Source: Larsenimonas suaedae (lineage in GTDB: Bacteria > Pseudomonadota > Gammaproteobacteria > Pseudomonadales > Halomonadaceae). From it: a DNA stretch of 64,000 bases. This document shows positions 16,688-25,305 of this stretch, one piece after another. Made by a program: the position numbers and the translations under genes. The stretch covers positions 186,001-250,000 of the forward strand of contig NZ_JAMLJI010000003.1 of NCBI RefSeq assembly GCF_023712105.1. Direction: 5' to 3'. How positions within the stretch are numbered: the stretch's first letter is position 1; the number at the start of each line of letters is the position of its first letter. The notes under the pieces are model-generated. The model was not told where the DNA came from. It worked only from the letters and a program-made list of their open reading frames with translations, and did no database searches.

Positions 16688-18736
16688 TCAGGTTTTCTGG
16701 ATAACCTCGGAGTGTCGCTTGAACGTCAGCTCCAATCGGCGGCATAACCCTTCCGTCAAATCAAGACGATCCTTACTGATACCGTCATCACCTTTCATCT
16801 GAGCGAGCAGTACCTCGGAGGCCTTGCGAAAGTCATCATCAACATCACCCCAGGCGCACTTTTGGTAGGCAAGTGCGAGTGCGCGCTGCCAGCGACGTGA
16901 GGCGGCTTTCAATCGTGGGTCGTCATACTCCGAGAGATAGGAGTGCAGCCGCATCGACACATGCCCGAGATTGAGCCCCGTCAGCCCGAGATCCAACAGG
17001 TTACGGCGCTCTTCAGGAAGATGTGCGTCATAGCCTGCCAACCGCTGAAGGCGCTCAGCCATGCGCCCGTTGAACCAGTGCTCACTGTGTTCCTTTTCGC
17101 GCTGCCAGAGATGCCGAAGATCGTCCGCGGTCGCGCTAATCAAGCGCCTGCGCATGATCTTGACGCTGGGTGAGCCGATCATCCGGAAAAGCGCCCACAG
17201 GATGACCAGCCCGAGCACGACCACCAACCCCCTGTTCAGTGTACTTGCGATGTTGAAACTCATGGAATTGCTGGGCATCGTAAGAATGGTATAAATGATG
17301 CAAAACCCAAGGCCGTAGGCGCGCGTTTGGGCATTGGCAATGGCCATCAGCCCCAGAAACAAGGGGGGGCCGAAAATCAGCATCAGCATTTCAAAATCGC
17401 GAGGCGCGCCGGCCAATAGCACATTGCCGAAGATCAACGCCGCCGGAAATGCGATGAGCGCGCCTACAAGCACCTGTTTGAGCATGGGTGCCGGCGCCGG
17501 AAAACGAGCGAACATGATGCTGAAAATGACGGGCAGCACCATCATCAATACCGCTGAAGAATTGCCACTCGCGACCCAGACCAGCGTTCCTATCGCAAAC
17601 GCGACACCGGTTCTGAGGCCGGTCAAAAGGCCTAAAAGCAGATCGCGGTAGGTAGAGAGACTGGGGGCTTTAAGCTTGGTCCGCTCGGCATTGACGATGG
17701 CCTTGTTGGCCTGAAGCATCAAGATCGAGTATGCCACCATTTCCCGCATACTGTGGAGCACGCGCTGTTGAAGCGGCGTAAGCGTTGTTTCCTGCTTGAT
17801 GTGCTGAATACGACGTCTGAGTGTCTGAGCCATATCACGCGCTTCTTTTTCAGACGACGTTTCTCGCATTGCCCGAAACGTACACCGGAGCTCGTCCAAC
17901 ACCTCCTTCGTCGTACCATCCATGCTCTCGGGCGCATGCCGCATCAGTCGCCCGAGGATCTGAATATCGGCAACCAGCGTCAATGTCCGCTGGGCCAGAA
18001 CATTGGCAGCGCGCACCCGCCCTGCCCCCGCAGGCCCCTCATACACCATGGCACTGCTGTCATTATCAAGTGCCACTACAGCCTGGATAGTGTCGATCAC
18101 GCTTTGACGCGCAGTATTGGGGTCGGCCTCCAGAGACAGCTGCTGCTCCAGACAATTGAAGGCAGAATTGACCACCGTTCGAGCGTGGGCGGTGATGATG
18201 TCGCGCACTCTTGCAGGCCAGAGCAACATGCTGACAAGCGTGGCGCAGGTTGCCCCCAGGGCAATTTCACTGACTCGGGCAACAGCGGTATCGAAGACAC
18301 TAAAGCTTGACGGCGCGTTGCTGTACACCAGCGACAACAGAACAATCAGTGCAGCCGTGGCTCCTGAAATGGCAAAGCCATAGGTCAGGTTGAAGTTTCG
18401 AACGAGCGCGGAACCCGCGGCGTTAAGAGACAGCCATACCATCAGAACCATCAAGGCAATACCCGGCGACTGCATGAACAGCGCCATGATGGCAATGCCC
18501 GCAGCGCCGCCGACCAGGGTGCCTCCGATCTGGCAAAGCCCCTTTTCGATGACCAGGCCGCTTTGAGGTCTGATCTGAAGAAATACGGCCGAAATGAGCG
18601 CCCAATAGGGCCGCTCCAGATTCATTTCCATGGCGAGAAAGAGCGCCAAGGCCATGGCGATTACACCCTTGAGGGCGAATTGAAGCACCGCCCTTTCCGG
18701 CAGTAGATAGAGCCTGAGCAGCGGAGGCATGCTCAT
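16688..18736 (-). CDS. FUSC family / AaeB-like aromatic acid efflux pump subunit
   Basis: A 682-residue inner-membrane protein made of two hydrophobic halves (about residues 15-170 and 365-510), each followed by a soluble region. The opening ALKGVIAMALALFLAMEMNL and RPYWALISAVFLQIRPQSG are typical of fusaric acid resistance / AaeB proteins. With the HlyD-type adaptor and the DUF1656 peptide upstream it forms an AaeXAB-like operon that would export aromatic or other weak acids. Its start overlaps the adaptor stop as ATGA (18733-18736). No AaeR-type LysR regulator is adjacent, so induction is unclear. Confidence 0.88.
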   Translation of the reverse strand: MSMPPLLRLYLLPERAVLQFALKGVIAMALALFLAMEMNLERPYWALISAVFLQIRPQSGLVIEKGLCQIGGTLVGGAAGIAIMALFMQSPGIALMVLMVWLSLNAAGSALVRNFNLTYGFAISGATAALIVLLSLVYSNAPSSFSVFDTAVARVSEIALGATCATLVSMLLWPARVRDIITAHARTVVNSAFNCLEQQLSLEADPNTARQSVIDTIQAVVALDNDSSAMVYEGPAGAGRVRAANVLAQRTLTLVADIQILGRLMRHAPESMDGTTKEVLDELRCTFRAMRETSSEKEARDMAQTLRRRIQHIKQETTLTPLQQRVLHSMREMVAYSILMLQANKAIVNAERTKLKAPSLSTYRDLLLGLLTGLRTGVAFAIGTLVWVASGNSSAVLMMVLPVIFSIMFARFPAPAPMLKQVLVGALIAFPAALIFGNVLLAGAPRDFEMLMLIFGPPLFLGLMAIANAQTRAYGLGFCIIYTILTMPSNSMSFNIASTLNRGLVVVLGLVILWALFRMIGSPSVKIMRRRLISATADDLRHLWQREKEHSEHWFNGRMAERLQRLAGYDAHLPEERRNLLDLGLTGLNLGHVSMRLHSYLSEYDDPRLKAASRRWQRALALAYQKCAWGDVDDDFRKASEVLLAQMKGDDGISKDRLDLTEGLCRRLELTFKRHSEVIQKT

Positions 18737-19629
18737 TCCTCGTGGCCTGTCACCGCCCGAGAGGGCTCAGCGTCGCCTTGAAGAACCTGAATGCTCGCCG
18801 TCATACCTGCACTCAGATGAAGATTATCGGGTACATCATCAAAGACGATATCGACAGGAATGCGTTGAGCGAGCCGTACCCACGTGTACGTCTGCTGAAC
18901 TTGCGGTAACAGCTGACCGTCCGGCGTGGTGTTCTGGTTGGAAATACCATGCCCGATACTTGCAACATGGCCCATGATGGTGGCTCCGCCACTCATCAGG
19001 TGAACACGAGCTTTATCACCGACCTTGATCGAGGGAATCTTGGTCTCCTCGAAGTAGCCGGTAACGTAATATGACCCCTTCTCCACCACGGAAAGCACCG
19101 ACTTTCCTTGCGTCACGTAATTGCCTTCACGCAGTTGCAGGTTGATGATCGAGCCAGAAACCGGCGAGGTCACCGTTGCACGAGCGAGATCGATCTTGTC
19201 TGACGCCAGTTTCGCAAGCGCCTGCTGATAGTTGGCCTTGGCAATATCGGCCTGAATCCGGGCAGACTCTAAATCTTCCGAACTAATGGCGTTTTTGCTG
19301 AGCGCACTGCGCCGCTCGAACTGATGCTGGGCCTGCTCCCAGGCGTATTTCTGATGACGCACGCTGGCCTCATCCTGATCGACCATTGCCTGATAGCGCG
19401 TGTCATTGATCTTGAACAACACATCACCAGAACTTACCGAGGCGTTATCACGGACATTGAGCTTGCTCACCCAGCCAGACACATCGGGCGCAACAGTAAC
19501 AATGTGCGCACGAACACGGCCATCCCGCGTCCAGGGCGAGTACATGTAATACTGCCAAAGCCAGATTCCGGCAATGACCGCCAGAACGACGATCGCGAGC
19601 GTAATAAAGATTCTAAGCGACTTTTTCAT
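18733..19629 (-). CDS. HlyD / AaeA-like membrane fusion protein
   Basis: A 298-residue periplasmic adaptor anchored by one N-terminal membrane helix (residues 5-26). The biotinyl-lipoyl half-motifs are visible (VRAHIVTVAPDVSGWVSKL and ATVTSPVSGSIINL), with a coiled coil between them around residues 85-145 and a beta-barrel (YYVTGYFEETKIPSIKVGD) after them. It links the FUSC pump to an outer-membrane channel that is not encoded here. The ATG at 19629 is preferred over upstream in-frame starts because it gives a standard cytoplasmic tail, and it lies 8 nt after the DUF1656 gene. Confidence 0.9.
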   Translation of the reverse strand: MKKSLRIFITLAIVVLAVIAGIWLWQYYMYSPWTRDGRVRAHIVTVAPDVSGWVSKLNVRDNASVSSGDVLFKINDTRYQAMVDQDEASVRHQKYAWEQAQHQFERRSALSKNAISSEDLESARIQADIAKANYQQALAKLASDKIDLARATVTSPVSGSIINLQLREGNYVTQGKSVLSVVEKGSYYVTGYFEETKIPSIKVGDKARVHLMSGGATIMGHVASIGHGISNQNTTPDGQLLPQVQQTYTWVRLAQRIPVDIVFDDVPDNLHLSAGMTASIQVLQGDAEPSRAVTGHEE

Positions 19630-19637
19630 GCGGGAGA

Positions 19638-19847
19638 CTATCCGAACGCACCCAACCAGTACGTAATACCGGCAAGGATGCAAATATAGAGCGCAACATC
19701 GAACCACGCTTCCTTCCACACCCAGCGCTCGAGCACTGTTTTATGCATCACGAAGCGAATGATGAATGTTGCAATGAAACTAAGTATGCAAAAAAGAATT
19801 AACGGGCTGAAGTAGACGCCACCCCAGGCCAGCTCATGCAATAACAT
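19638..19847 (-). CDS. DUF1656 small inner-membrane protein (AaeX-like)
   Basis: A 69-residue protein with two membrane segments (about 12-34 and 49-66) and the conserved WGGVYFSPLILF start of DUF1656. Proteins of this size always precede the adaptor and pump in aaeXAB-type operons; their role is unknown. It is the first gene of the operon and lies 8 nt before the adaptor start, so the promoter must lie within 19848-19970. Confidence 0.85.
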   Translation of the reverse strand: MLLHELAWGGVYFSPLILFCILSFIATFIIRFVMHKTVLERWVWKEAWFDVALYICILAGITYWLGAFG

Positions 19848-19968
19848 CGACGAGCCTCATCTCATCAACCACCCTGCCGTGCGGCTACGTGTTCCTCGAA
19901 ATCGAAAGGGAGTGTAGCACGACCACTGAATCACTGAACAAACCGATACCTGTTTCGCACTCGAAACC

Positions 19969-19995
19969 AAAAAAGCCGGCCCCTTTGGGGCCGGC
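19969..19995 (-). terminator. Rho-independent terminator of the porin gene
   Basis: A perfect 9-bp GC stem (GCCGGCCCC / GGGGCCGGC around TTT-like loop) at 19975-19995 is followed, on the minus strand, by six T. It sits 37 bp beyond the porin stop. Confidence 0.9.
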
Positions 19996-20031
19996 TCTAT
20001 AGAGTGATCAAGCAGTTACGCAAGAATCAAC

Positions 20032-21171
20032 TTAGAAGCTGTAGGCAACACCGGTAGCAACGCCGTTGTTGGCGTCGTCTTGACGGTCATAAACAGCGCC
20101 TTCAACCCAGACGTACATCTGATTGCTCAGGTTGTAGGTCGCACCGATCATAGCTTCGTTATAGGTCTCGTCGCTCTGATTGCCGATACCGTTAAAGCCA
20201 CGCGGATCAAGTGTTGCAACCGCATCGCCTTCAGCATCCACGTACTGGTAAGCGCCGTAGATGTCGCCCTTGCCGTAACCCCAGCGTGCGCCAATGCCGT
20301 AACGGTTAACGTCGGCGTTGTCGTTCCAGTCCGCATCAAGGCGTGACGCTTTAACCGCGACACGCAGGGTGTTGATAGTGTAGGCAACGTTCAAACCGAA
20401 CAGGTCGCCATAATCGCGCTCGCCACCGGTACCCGGTTGGAACTTGAAGTTATTCAAGTTGTCATAGGAAGCAGCAAGAGTAAGGCCGCCAACGGTGTAG
20501 CGAAGTCCACCGAACAGGGAGGCGCTGCTATCGTCATCAAGGACGAATTGGCCAGTGCCGTCATTCAGGTCGTTATTTACAGGAGAGTTGTCTGCTGCTT
20601 CACCATCACCCTTATACTGTGTACCGATGGCAAACTGAAGACCACCAAACATCGGCGAAGTGTAGGTGATCTTGTCACTTTCGTATTCGCTGCCGACAAG
20701 ATCGCTCTGCTCATCGGTCATATCGAAGTATTCGTTGTTGGACACCGGATCCGCAATCCAGTCGTCAAACAGGGAATCCCAGGAGCCGACACGCAGGTCA
20801 CCGAAGTTACCAGTCAGACCGACGTAAGCCTGGTCGCCCGTAGTCAGACCAGAATTGTTGCCACCGTCGCCACTTTCATAATTGGCGTAGGCGCCTTTTT
20901 GCTTATCGGCTTCGAATTCAAATTCAGCACGGAAATAAGCGGTCAAACCGTTATCAAGAACGTGCTCGCCTTTAACACCCAGCGTAGAGCCGTTGTCGAA
21001 GAGATCGCTTTCGGTGGAATCACCGTTATCGATGTTACGCAGGCCAAGCTGAACGTTACCGTAGAGGTCCAGCTTGGAGCCGTCCTGATTGTAAACCGTT
21101 GCTGCCTGAGCGCCAGTTGCAGCCACACCCAACACACCGGCAATCGCAGTCGCTAATAGCGTCTTTTTCAT
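20032..21171 (-). CDS. General diffusion porin (Gram-negative OmpC/OmpF-like)
   Basis: A 379-residue outer-membrane porin with signal peptide MKKTLLATAIAGVLGVAATG ending AQA-A, a first strand VYNQDGSKLDLYGNVQLGLR, the constriction-region phrase LRVGSWDSLFDD and a C-terminal Phe (GVAYSF) needed for BAM assembly. It is markedly acidic (many Asp/Glu, few Lys), as expected for a surface protein of a halotolerant organism. It should allow passive entry of small hydrophilic solutes. It is flanked by its own terminator and by a long AT-rich 5' region with a sigma-70-like promoter, so it is monocistronic and probably highly expressed. Confidence 0.92.
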   Translation of the reverse strand: MKKTLLATAIAGVLGVAATGAQAATVYNQDGSKLDLYGNVQLGLRNIDNGDSTESDLFDNGSTLGVKGEHVLDNGLTAYFRAEFEFEADKQKGAYANYESGDGGNNSGLTTGDQAYVGLTGNFGDLRVGSWDSLFDDWIADPVSNNEYFDMTDEQSDLVGSEYESDKITYTSPMFGGLQFAIGTQYKGDGEAADNSPVNNDLNDGTGQFVLDDDSSASLFGGLRYTVGGLTLAASYDNLNNFKFQPGTGGERDYGDLFGLNVAYTINTLRVAVKASRLDADWNDNADVNRYGIGARWGYGKGDIYGAYQYVDAEGDAVATLDPRGFNGIGNQSDETYNEAMIGATYNLSNQMYVWVEGAVYDRQDDANNGVATGVAYSF

Positions 21172-21516
21172 TTTGAGTTCCTTAAAAAGCTTACTGTTCG
21201 ATTGTCTGCTTTCTTATTGATTTGCAGAAGATTGCTCCCCACCTCTCCGGGCGTTGGAGCTTTGTTATTTATTGCTCGCAGACGTACCTTATAACGGCCC
21301 TACCCCGAACGCAACTAGAAAAAAACAGTGTTTTCGATGTTTTTTAGACTGCGTTTTAGCCGTTATTCCGGTGTGCAAAGTGCCATGTTTTTATGACATT
21401 TTTATGAAAAATCATTTTAAATCGAGTAGTTATAGAACATCGTTATCGAACAGTGATCATTTAAAAGTCCGATAAATAGTTCCGTACACGATTATTAGAC
21501 TTTAGTCCAAATAAAG
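21172..21516 (-). promoter_or_regulatory. Porin promoter and long AT-rich leader
   Basis: 345 bp without a gene. On the minus strand TTGCGT (21309-21314) and TATAAG (21288-21293) are 15 bp apart and would start transcription about 105 nt before the porin ATG, leaving an untranslated leader. The DNA from 21300 to 21480 is unusually AT-rich with several T/A runs, which may bind OmpR- or H-NS-like regulators. An inverted repeat GACTTTA/TAAAGTC (21498-21518) overlaps the stop of the next gene and could form its 3' end. Confidence 0.5.
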
Positions 21517-22245
21517 TCAGTGGCCCTGCAAATGATTTGCAAGCGCAGAAAGTTTTTTATTCATTCGCTCCTGCTCCGCCCTGGCCTGCCGCTCTTTCTG
21601 GCGCGACTGTAATCCTTCGAGTTTCGTAAGCGCGTGTGCGGCCTCTTCCTGAGTAATAACACCACAACTCTTGCCGTGTAGGTCGACACGCTCTCTGCCT
21701 TCGCGAATCGATTTCAGATACCGAGGCAAGTTGACGTAACACGCCAGCGCACGACGTAACAGTTTGGTGGAGACGTTGTAGTGACGAGCGAGTTCTGTAT
21801 GAATACCCACTTGAAGCGGCTTGGTATGGCCCTTGAAAAACGCAGCCGGGAAGCGGCTGTACCACTCTTCAAGAAGCGAGTGCGGGGTGTACAGCGCGTC
21901 GTCGTTTGCGGTGGGCGTCTCAGCGCCAACGTCTTTCGGATCGCTGGCGGCCATAACCTCGTCCGGCTGTGAGTGCACCGATTCTTCCTGGTGTTCAGCA
22001 GGGGCTGAAGAAGGCAACGGCGTTTCAGGATCCGCTGCCTCGCTGGCCGGCGCCCGGGTAGGGGCTTCAGCTACTCGGGCATTGCTGGAGGCATTGGCAG
22101 GAGCAAGCGCTTCGATGCGAGAGCGAAGCACCCTGTTTTCCGCTTCGAGGGCCCGAATACGGGCCTTGGCCTGCTCGAGCTGTTGCCAGGCATTGATGGA
22201 TGTATGCTCGAGCGCATCGACCAGCGCTTCAAATCGGTTACTCAT
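21517..22245 (-). CDS. ProQ/FinO-domain RNA-binding protein with N-terminal coiled coil
   Basis: A 242-residue protein. Residues 1-48 are a leucine-rich coiled coil (EQAKARIRALEAENRVLRSR). Residues 50-115 form a Pro/Ala/Glu-rich disordered linker. Residues 118-205 match the ProQ/FinO fold: LLEEWYSRFPAAFF, KPLQVGIHTEL, LRRALACYVNLPRYLKSI and the late VDLHGKSCGVIT. A basic helix (SRQKERQARAEQERMNKKL) ends the protein. FinO-domain proteins bind structured RNAs and act as RNA chaperones. The order here is the reverse of E. coli ProQ, which has the FinO domain first. A strong RBS (GGGAGG) precedes the ATG. Confidence 0.85.
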   Translation of the reverse strand: MSNRFEALVDALEHTSINAWQQLEQAKARIRALEAENRVLRSRIEALAPANASSNARVAEAPTRAPASEAADPETPLPSSAPAEHQEESVHSQPDEVMAASDPKDVGAETPTANDDALYTPHSLLEEWYSRFPAAFFKGHTKPLQVGIHTELARHYNVSTKLLRRALACYVNLPRYLKSIREGRERVDLHGKSCGVITQEEAAHALTKLEGLQSRQKERQARAEQERMNKKLSALANHLQGH

Positions 22246-22283
22246 GAGGACCTCCCGTCGCCATGTCGAAAGCGCCTTTCGGC

Positions 22284-22814
22284 TTAGAGTTCACGTTCGT
22301 AGATCACGAACGCATAATCGGGCTGTTGTTCGCTGGGTGCACCTGGCATGCGCTCGACCTCATGCCAGGCTTCGGTCGAAAACTCCGGAAACCAGGTATC
22401 GCCGTTAACATCCACATCCACTTCGGTCAGATAAAGACGCGAGGCCAACGGCAGGGTCTGCGCATAGATGTTGCCACCACCGATGACCATAATTTCCTCG
22501 CTACCATCGAGCATCGCCTGATTGTCCGCCACATCCAGTGCCGACATGAGGTCGTTGCACACGCGAACGCCCTCATGGGAAAAGTCCGGATTACGCGTGA
22601 CCACGATATTGAGTCGGTTCGGCAGGGGTTTGCCAATCGACTCGAACGTCGCCCGACCCATCACGATGGGCTTGCCCTGTGTCCTTGCCTTGAAAAACTT
22701 AAGGTCTTCCGGAAGATACCAGGGCAGGTTTCCTTCGACCCCAATCACTCGATTGCGGTCAACGGCAGCAATCAACGCAATCGGCACGAAAAATTCCGGT
22801 GTCTCAGTGCTCAT
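22284..22814 (-). CDS. folA: Dihydrofolate reductase
   Basis: A 176-residue enzyme that reduces dihydrofolate to tetrahydrofolate with NADPH. Diagnostic segments are [20 protein letters not shown], the catalytic Asp in [29 protein letters not shown] and the NADPH-binding [10 protein letters not shown]. Its start overlaps the thyA stop by ATGA (22811-22814), a natural pairing because thymidylate synthase produces the dihydrofolate that this enzyme recycles. It is the last gene of the lgt-thyA-folA run. Confidence 0.96.
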   Translation of the reverse strand: MSTETPEFFVPIALIAAVDRNRVIGVEGNLPWYLPEDLKFFKARTQGKPIVMGRATFESIGKPLPNRLNIVVTRNPDFSHEGVRVCNDLMSALDVADNQAMLDGSEEIMVIGGGNIYAQTLPLASRLYLTEVDVDVNGDTWFPEFSTEAWHEVERMPGAPSEQQPDYAFVIYEREL

Positions 22815-23605
22815 ACAGCCACCTCGGCCTTGATGTGAGGATGCGGGTCATAGCCCTTGATCGCGATGTCATCAAACGTAAAGTCGAAAATGTTCTTCAC
22901 GGAAGAATTCAATTCAAGCGTCGGTTTCGTGCGCGGCGTTCGACTCAACTGTTCGCGCGCCTGCGCCAGATGGTTCGAATAAAGATGTGCGTCGCCCAGC
23001 GTGTGGATGAACTCGCCAACCCCAAGATCACACACCTGCGCCACCATGTGGGTCAAAAGCGCATAACTTGCGATGTTGAACGGCACGCCCAGAAAGATGT
23101 CCGCGCTTCGCTGGTAAAGCTGACACGAGAGTTTGCCGTCGGCCACATAGAACTGGAAAAGCGCATGGCAGGGTGGCAGCTTCATCTCATCGATCAGCGC
23201 CGGATTCCAGGCCGAGACGATCAACCGGCGTGAATCCGGTGACGTCTTGATCATGTCGATGACCTGTTCGATCTGGTCCACATGGCCGCCGCGGTAATCC
23301 GGCCAGCTTCGCCACTGGTAGCCATATACCGGTCCGAGCTCGCCCTGCTCATCGGCCCACTCATCCCAGATTCGAACCTGATTGGCTTTTAGATAGGCGA
23401 TGTTGGTATCGCCACTCAAGAACCAGAGCAGTTCGTGAATGATCGAACGCAAGTGCAGCTTCTTGGTCGTGACGAGGGGAAACCCTTCGCTAAGATCGAA
23501 TCTCATCTGATGACCGAACACCGAGCGCGTTCCGACACCGGTCCGGTCGCTCTTTTCTGTACCGTCATTCAGTACACGCTGCATCAAATCAAGATAGGGC
23601 GTCAT
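22811..23605 (-). CDS. thyA: Thymidylate synthase
   Basis: A 264-residue enzyme that methylates dUMP to dTMP using methylene-tetrahydrofolate. Visible are the N-terminal [31 protein letters not shown], the catalytic Cys in [32 protein letters not shown] and the C-terminal IKAEVAV. The frame is open with a GTG at 23623 inside the lgt end, but the ATG at 23605 gives the standard 264-residue length and is preferred. It follows lgt as in E. coli. Confidence 0.97.
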   Translation of the reverse strand: MTPYLDLMQRVLNDGTEKSDRTGVGTRSVFGHQMRFDLSEGFPLVTTKKLHLRSIIHELLWFLSGDTNIAYLKANQVRIWDEWADEQGELGPVYGYQWRSWPDYRGGHVDQIEQVIDMIKTSPDSRRLIVSAWNPALIDEMKLPPCHALFQFYVADGKLSCQLYQRSADIFLGVPFNIASYALLTHMVAQVCDLGVGEFIHTLGDAHLYSNHLAQAREQLSRTPRTKPTLELNSSVKNIFDFTFDDIAIKGYDPHPHIKAEVAV

Positions 23606-23615
23606 GGTAACTCGT

Positions 23616-24428
23616 TTACTCACTGGCTGATTCGGCCGCCGGAGACGGCCGGTCCACGGTTTGTCGACGTGACCATATAATCAACCACACACCACCGAGC
23701 AGCATGGGTACGCACAAAAGCTGCCCCATGGTCATCCACCCGAAGGCGATAAATCCGAGCTGGGGATCGGGGCGGCGGAAGAATTCCACGGAAAACCGAA
23801 AAGTGCCGTAGAGTAGCAAAAACAGGCCTGAAACGAGACCCCGCTTGCGCGGCTTGAGCGAGACCAACCAAAGAACGATAAAAAGAACGATCCCTTCAAG
23901 AATAAACTCATAAAGCGCCGAAGGGTGCCGCGGCTCGGGGCCGTACTTGGGATAATCCATCGCCCAGGGCACATCCGTGATTCGGCCCGGTAACTCCTGA
24001 TTGATGAAGTTGCCCAACCGGCCTGCGCCAAGCCCGATCGGCACCAGAGGTGCAATGAAATCGGTCAGCTGGAAAAAGGCCAGGCGGTGACGCCGCGCAA
24101 ACAGGAGCGCTGCGATTAACACGCCAATCAGCCCGCCATGAAAGCTCATGCCCCCATCCCAGACCTTGAACGCCCAGAGCGGATCGGCCGCCAACGCGTC
24201 CCACCCATAAAACAGCACATAGCCCAGGCGCCCGCCCAGCACCACCCCGAGTGCGCCGTAGAAAATCATGTCGCCGACCTGATCCTTGGTCAGGCCCAAT
24301 CGATCCGCACGATAGCGCGCCAACACCCACGCACCGGCAAACCCGACAACATACATCAAGCCATACCAGTGAATGGCAAGCGGACCAATGGAAATTAAAA
24401 CAGGATCGAAATTCGGATAATGGAGCAT
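23616..24428 (-). CDS. lgt: Prolipoprotein diacylglyceryl transferase
   Basis: A 270-residue inner-membrane enzyme that transfers diacylglycerol from phosphatidylglycerol to the lipobox Cys of prolipoproteins. The Lgt signature [16 protein letters not shown] (near residues 138-153), HGGLIGV and a late [10 protein letters not shown] are present, with about seven membrane segments. It lies between the TauE gene (10 nt upstream) and thyA, matching the gammaproteobacterial ptsP-lgt-thyA order. Confidence 0.96.
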   Translation of the reverse strand: MLHYPNFDPVLISIGPLAIHWYGLMYVVGFAGAWVLARYRADRLGLTKDQVGDMIFYGALGVVLGGRLGYVLFYGWDALAADPLWAFKVWDGGMSFHGGLIGVLIAALLFARRHRLAFFQLTDFIAPLVPIGLGAGRLGNFINQELPGRITDVPWAMDYPKYGPEPRHPSALYEFILEGIVLFIVLWLVSLKPRKRGLVSGLFLLLYGTFRFSVEFFRRPDPQLGFIAFGWMTMGQLLCVPMLLGGVWLIIWSRRQTVDRPSPAAESASE

Positions 24429-24438
24429 GTAAACGCCT

Positions 24439-25227
24439 TTAGCTGATCAAAAACTTCAACGCCATCACAATTAAAAGTGCGGCAAACGCCCGCTTGAGCC
24501 AGCGCTCGGGCAGGAAATGGGCGGCGCGCGCACCAAAGCGGGCTGTCCAGGCACTCATGAGTACGATGCCGATAAAGGCAGGCCAGTAAACATAGCCCGT
24601 AGCCCAGGGGGGAAGCCCTGCGTGAGACCACCCAACGACAATGGCGGTTAACGCACCAATAATGGCAATCGGCACACCACAGGCGGACGAGGTGCCGACA
24701 GCCGAGCGCATTGGCACACCGCGCCATTCGAGAAACGGCACCGAAAGCGTGCCTCCGCCGACGCCAAACAGAGCAGACAGTGCGCCAATCACCCCGCCTG
24801 CACCAAGCATGCCCGGCCTTGAAGGCAGGGCTTCGTGGCCTCGCGCAATGCTTGGTGAAAAGAGCAGCTTGGTCGCCACCAGCAGAAAGAAGATGCTCAA
24901 AAGCATCGACATGATCGCCCCGGAAAGCTGCCCACCGATTACGACGCCCAGCATGGCGCCGAACACTAGCCCGGGAAGGAGTAATTTAAGACAGTCAAAG
25001 CGCACGCTTTCACGCTTGAAATGCGCGTTTGCCGATGACAGCGACGTAATGGCGATTGTTGCAAGCGAGGTGCCGGTCGCCATATGAACGATCACCGAGG
25101 ACGGAAACCCGAGGGCCTCGAACGTCAGCGCAAGCAGCGGCACAATGATTACCCCGCCACCGATGCCGAACAGGCCCGCCATGAACCCTGCCAACGCACC
25201 GATTCCCAGAAAAACGATAAAACTCAA
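24439..25227 (-). CDS. TauE/SafE family probable sulfite/organosulfonate exporter
   Basis: A 262-residue membrane protein with about eight hydrophobic segments and the duplicated family motif [15 protein letters not shown] (near residues 19-33) and [15 protein letters not shown] (near 155-169). Family members export sulfite or small sulfonates, but the substrate is not fixed by sequence. The start is TTG (25227) with GGAG 8 nt upstream; no ATG gives the full first helix. Its place between ptsP and lgt is also seen in Pseudomonas, so it is an ancestral neighbour, not an insertion. Confidence 0.85.
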   Translation of the reverse strand: MSFIVFLGIGALAGFMAGLFGIGGGVIIVPLLALTFEALGFPSSVIVHMATGTSLATIAITSLSSANAHFKRESVRFDCLKLLLPGLVFGAMLGVVIGGQLSGAIMSMLLSIFFLLVATKLLFSPSIARGHEALPSRPGMLGAGGVIGALSALFGVGGGTLSVPFLEWRGVPMRSAVGTSSACGVPIAIIGALTAIVVGWSHAGLPPWATGYVYWPAFIGIVLMSAWTARFGARAAHFLPERWLKRAFAALLIVMALKFLIS

Positions 25228-25257
25228 CGCTCGGACTCCACTTCGATAAAGGCTGAG

Positions 25258-25285
25258 ACAAAGAAAAAGCGCCAGATCAGGCGCT
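25258..25285 (-). terminator. Rho-independent terminator after ptsP
   Basis: A 6-bp GC stem (AGCGCC / GGCGCT, loop of six) at 25268-25285 is followed on the minus strand by TTTTTCTTTG. It lies 21 bp past the ptsP stop and separates rppH-ptsP from the TauE-lgt-thyA-folA unit. Confidence 0.75.
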
Positions 25286-25305
25286 CCTCTCGATTTGAAG
25301 CAGTG

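Noticed and set aside
21498-21518. Inverted repeat GACTTTA/TAAAGTC as a terminator of the ProQ-domain gene
   Set aside because: It is AT-rich, overlaps the stop codon and lacks a T-tract; at best it is a weak 3' structure.
23606-23623. Longer thyA start (GTG at 23623) inside lgt
   Set aside because: The ATG at 23605 gives the conserved N-terminus and the standard 264-residue length.
24439-25227. TauE gene as an insertion between ptsP and lgt
   Set aside because: From memory, Pseudomonas has a TauE-like gene at the same place, so the arrangement is inherited and not a new insertion.
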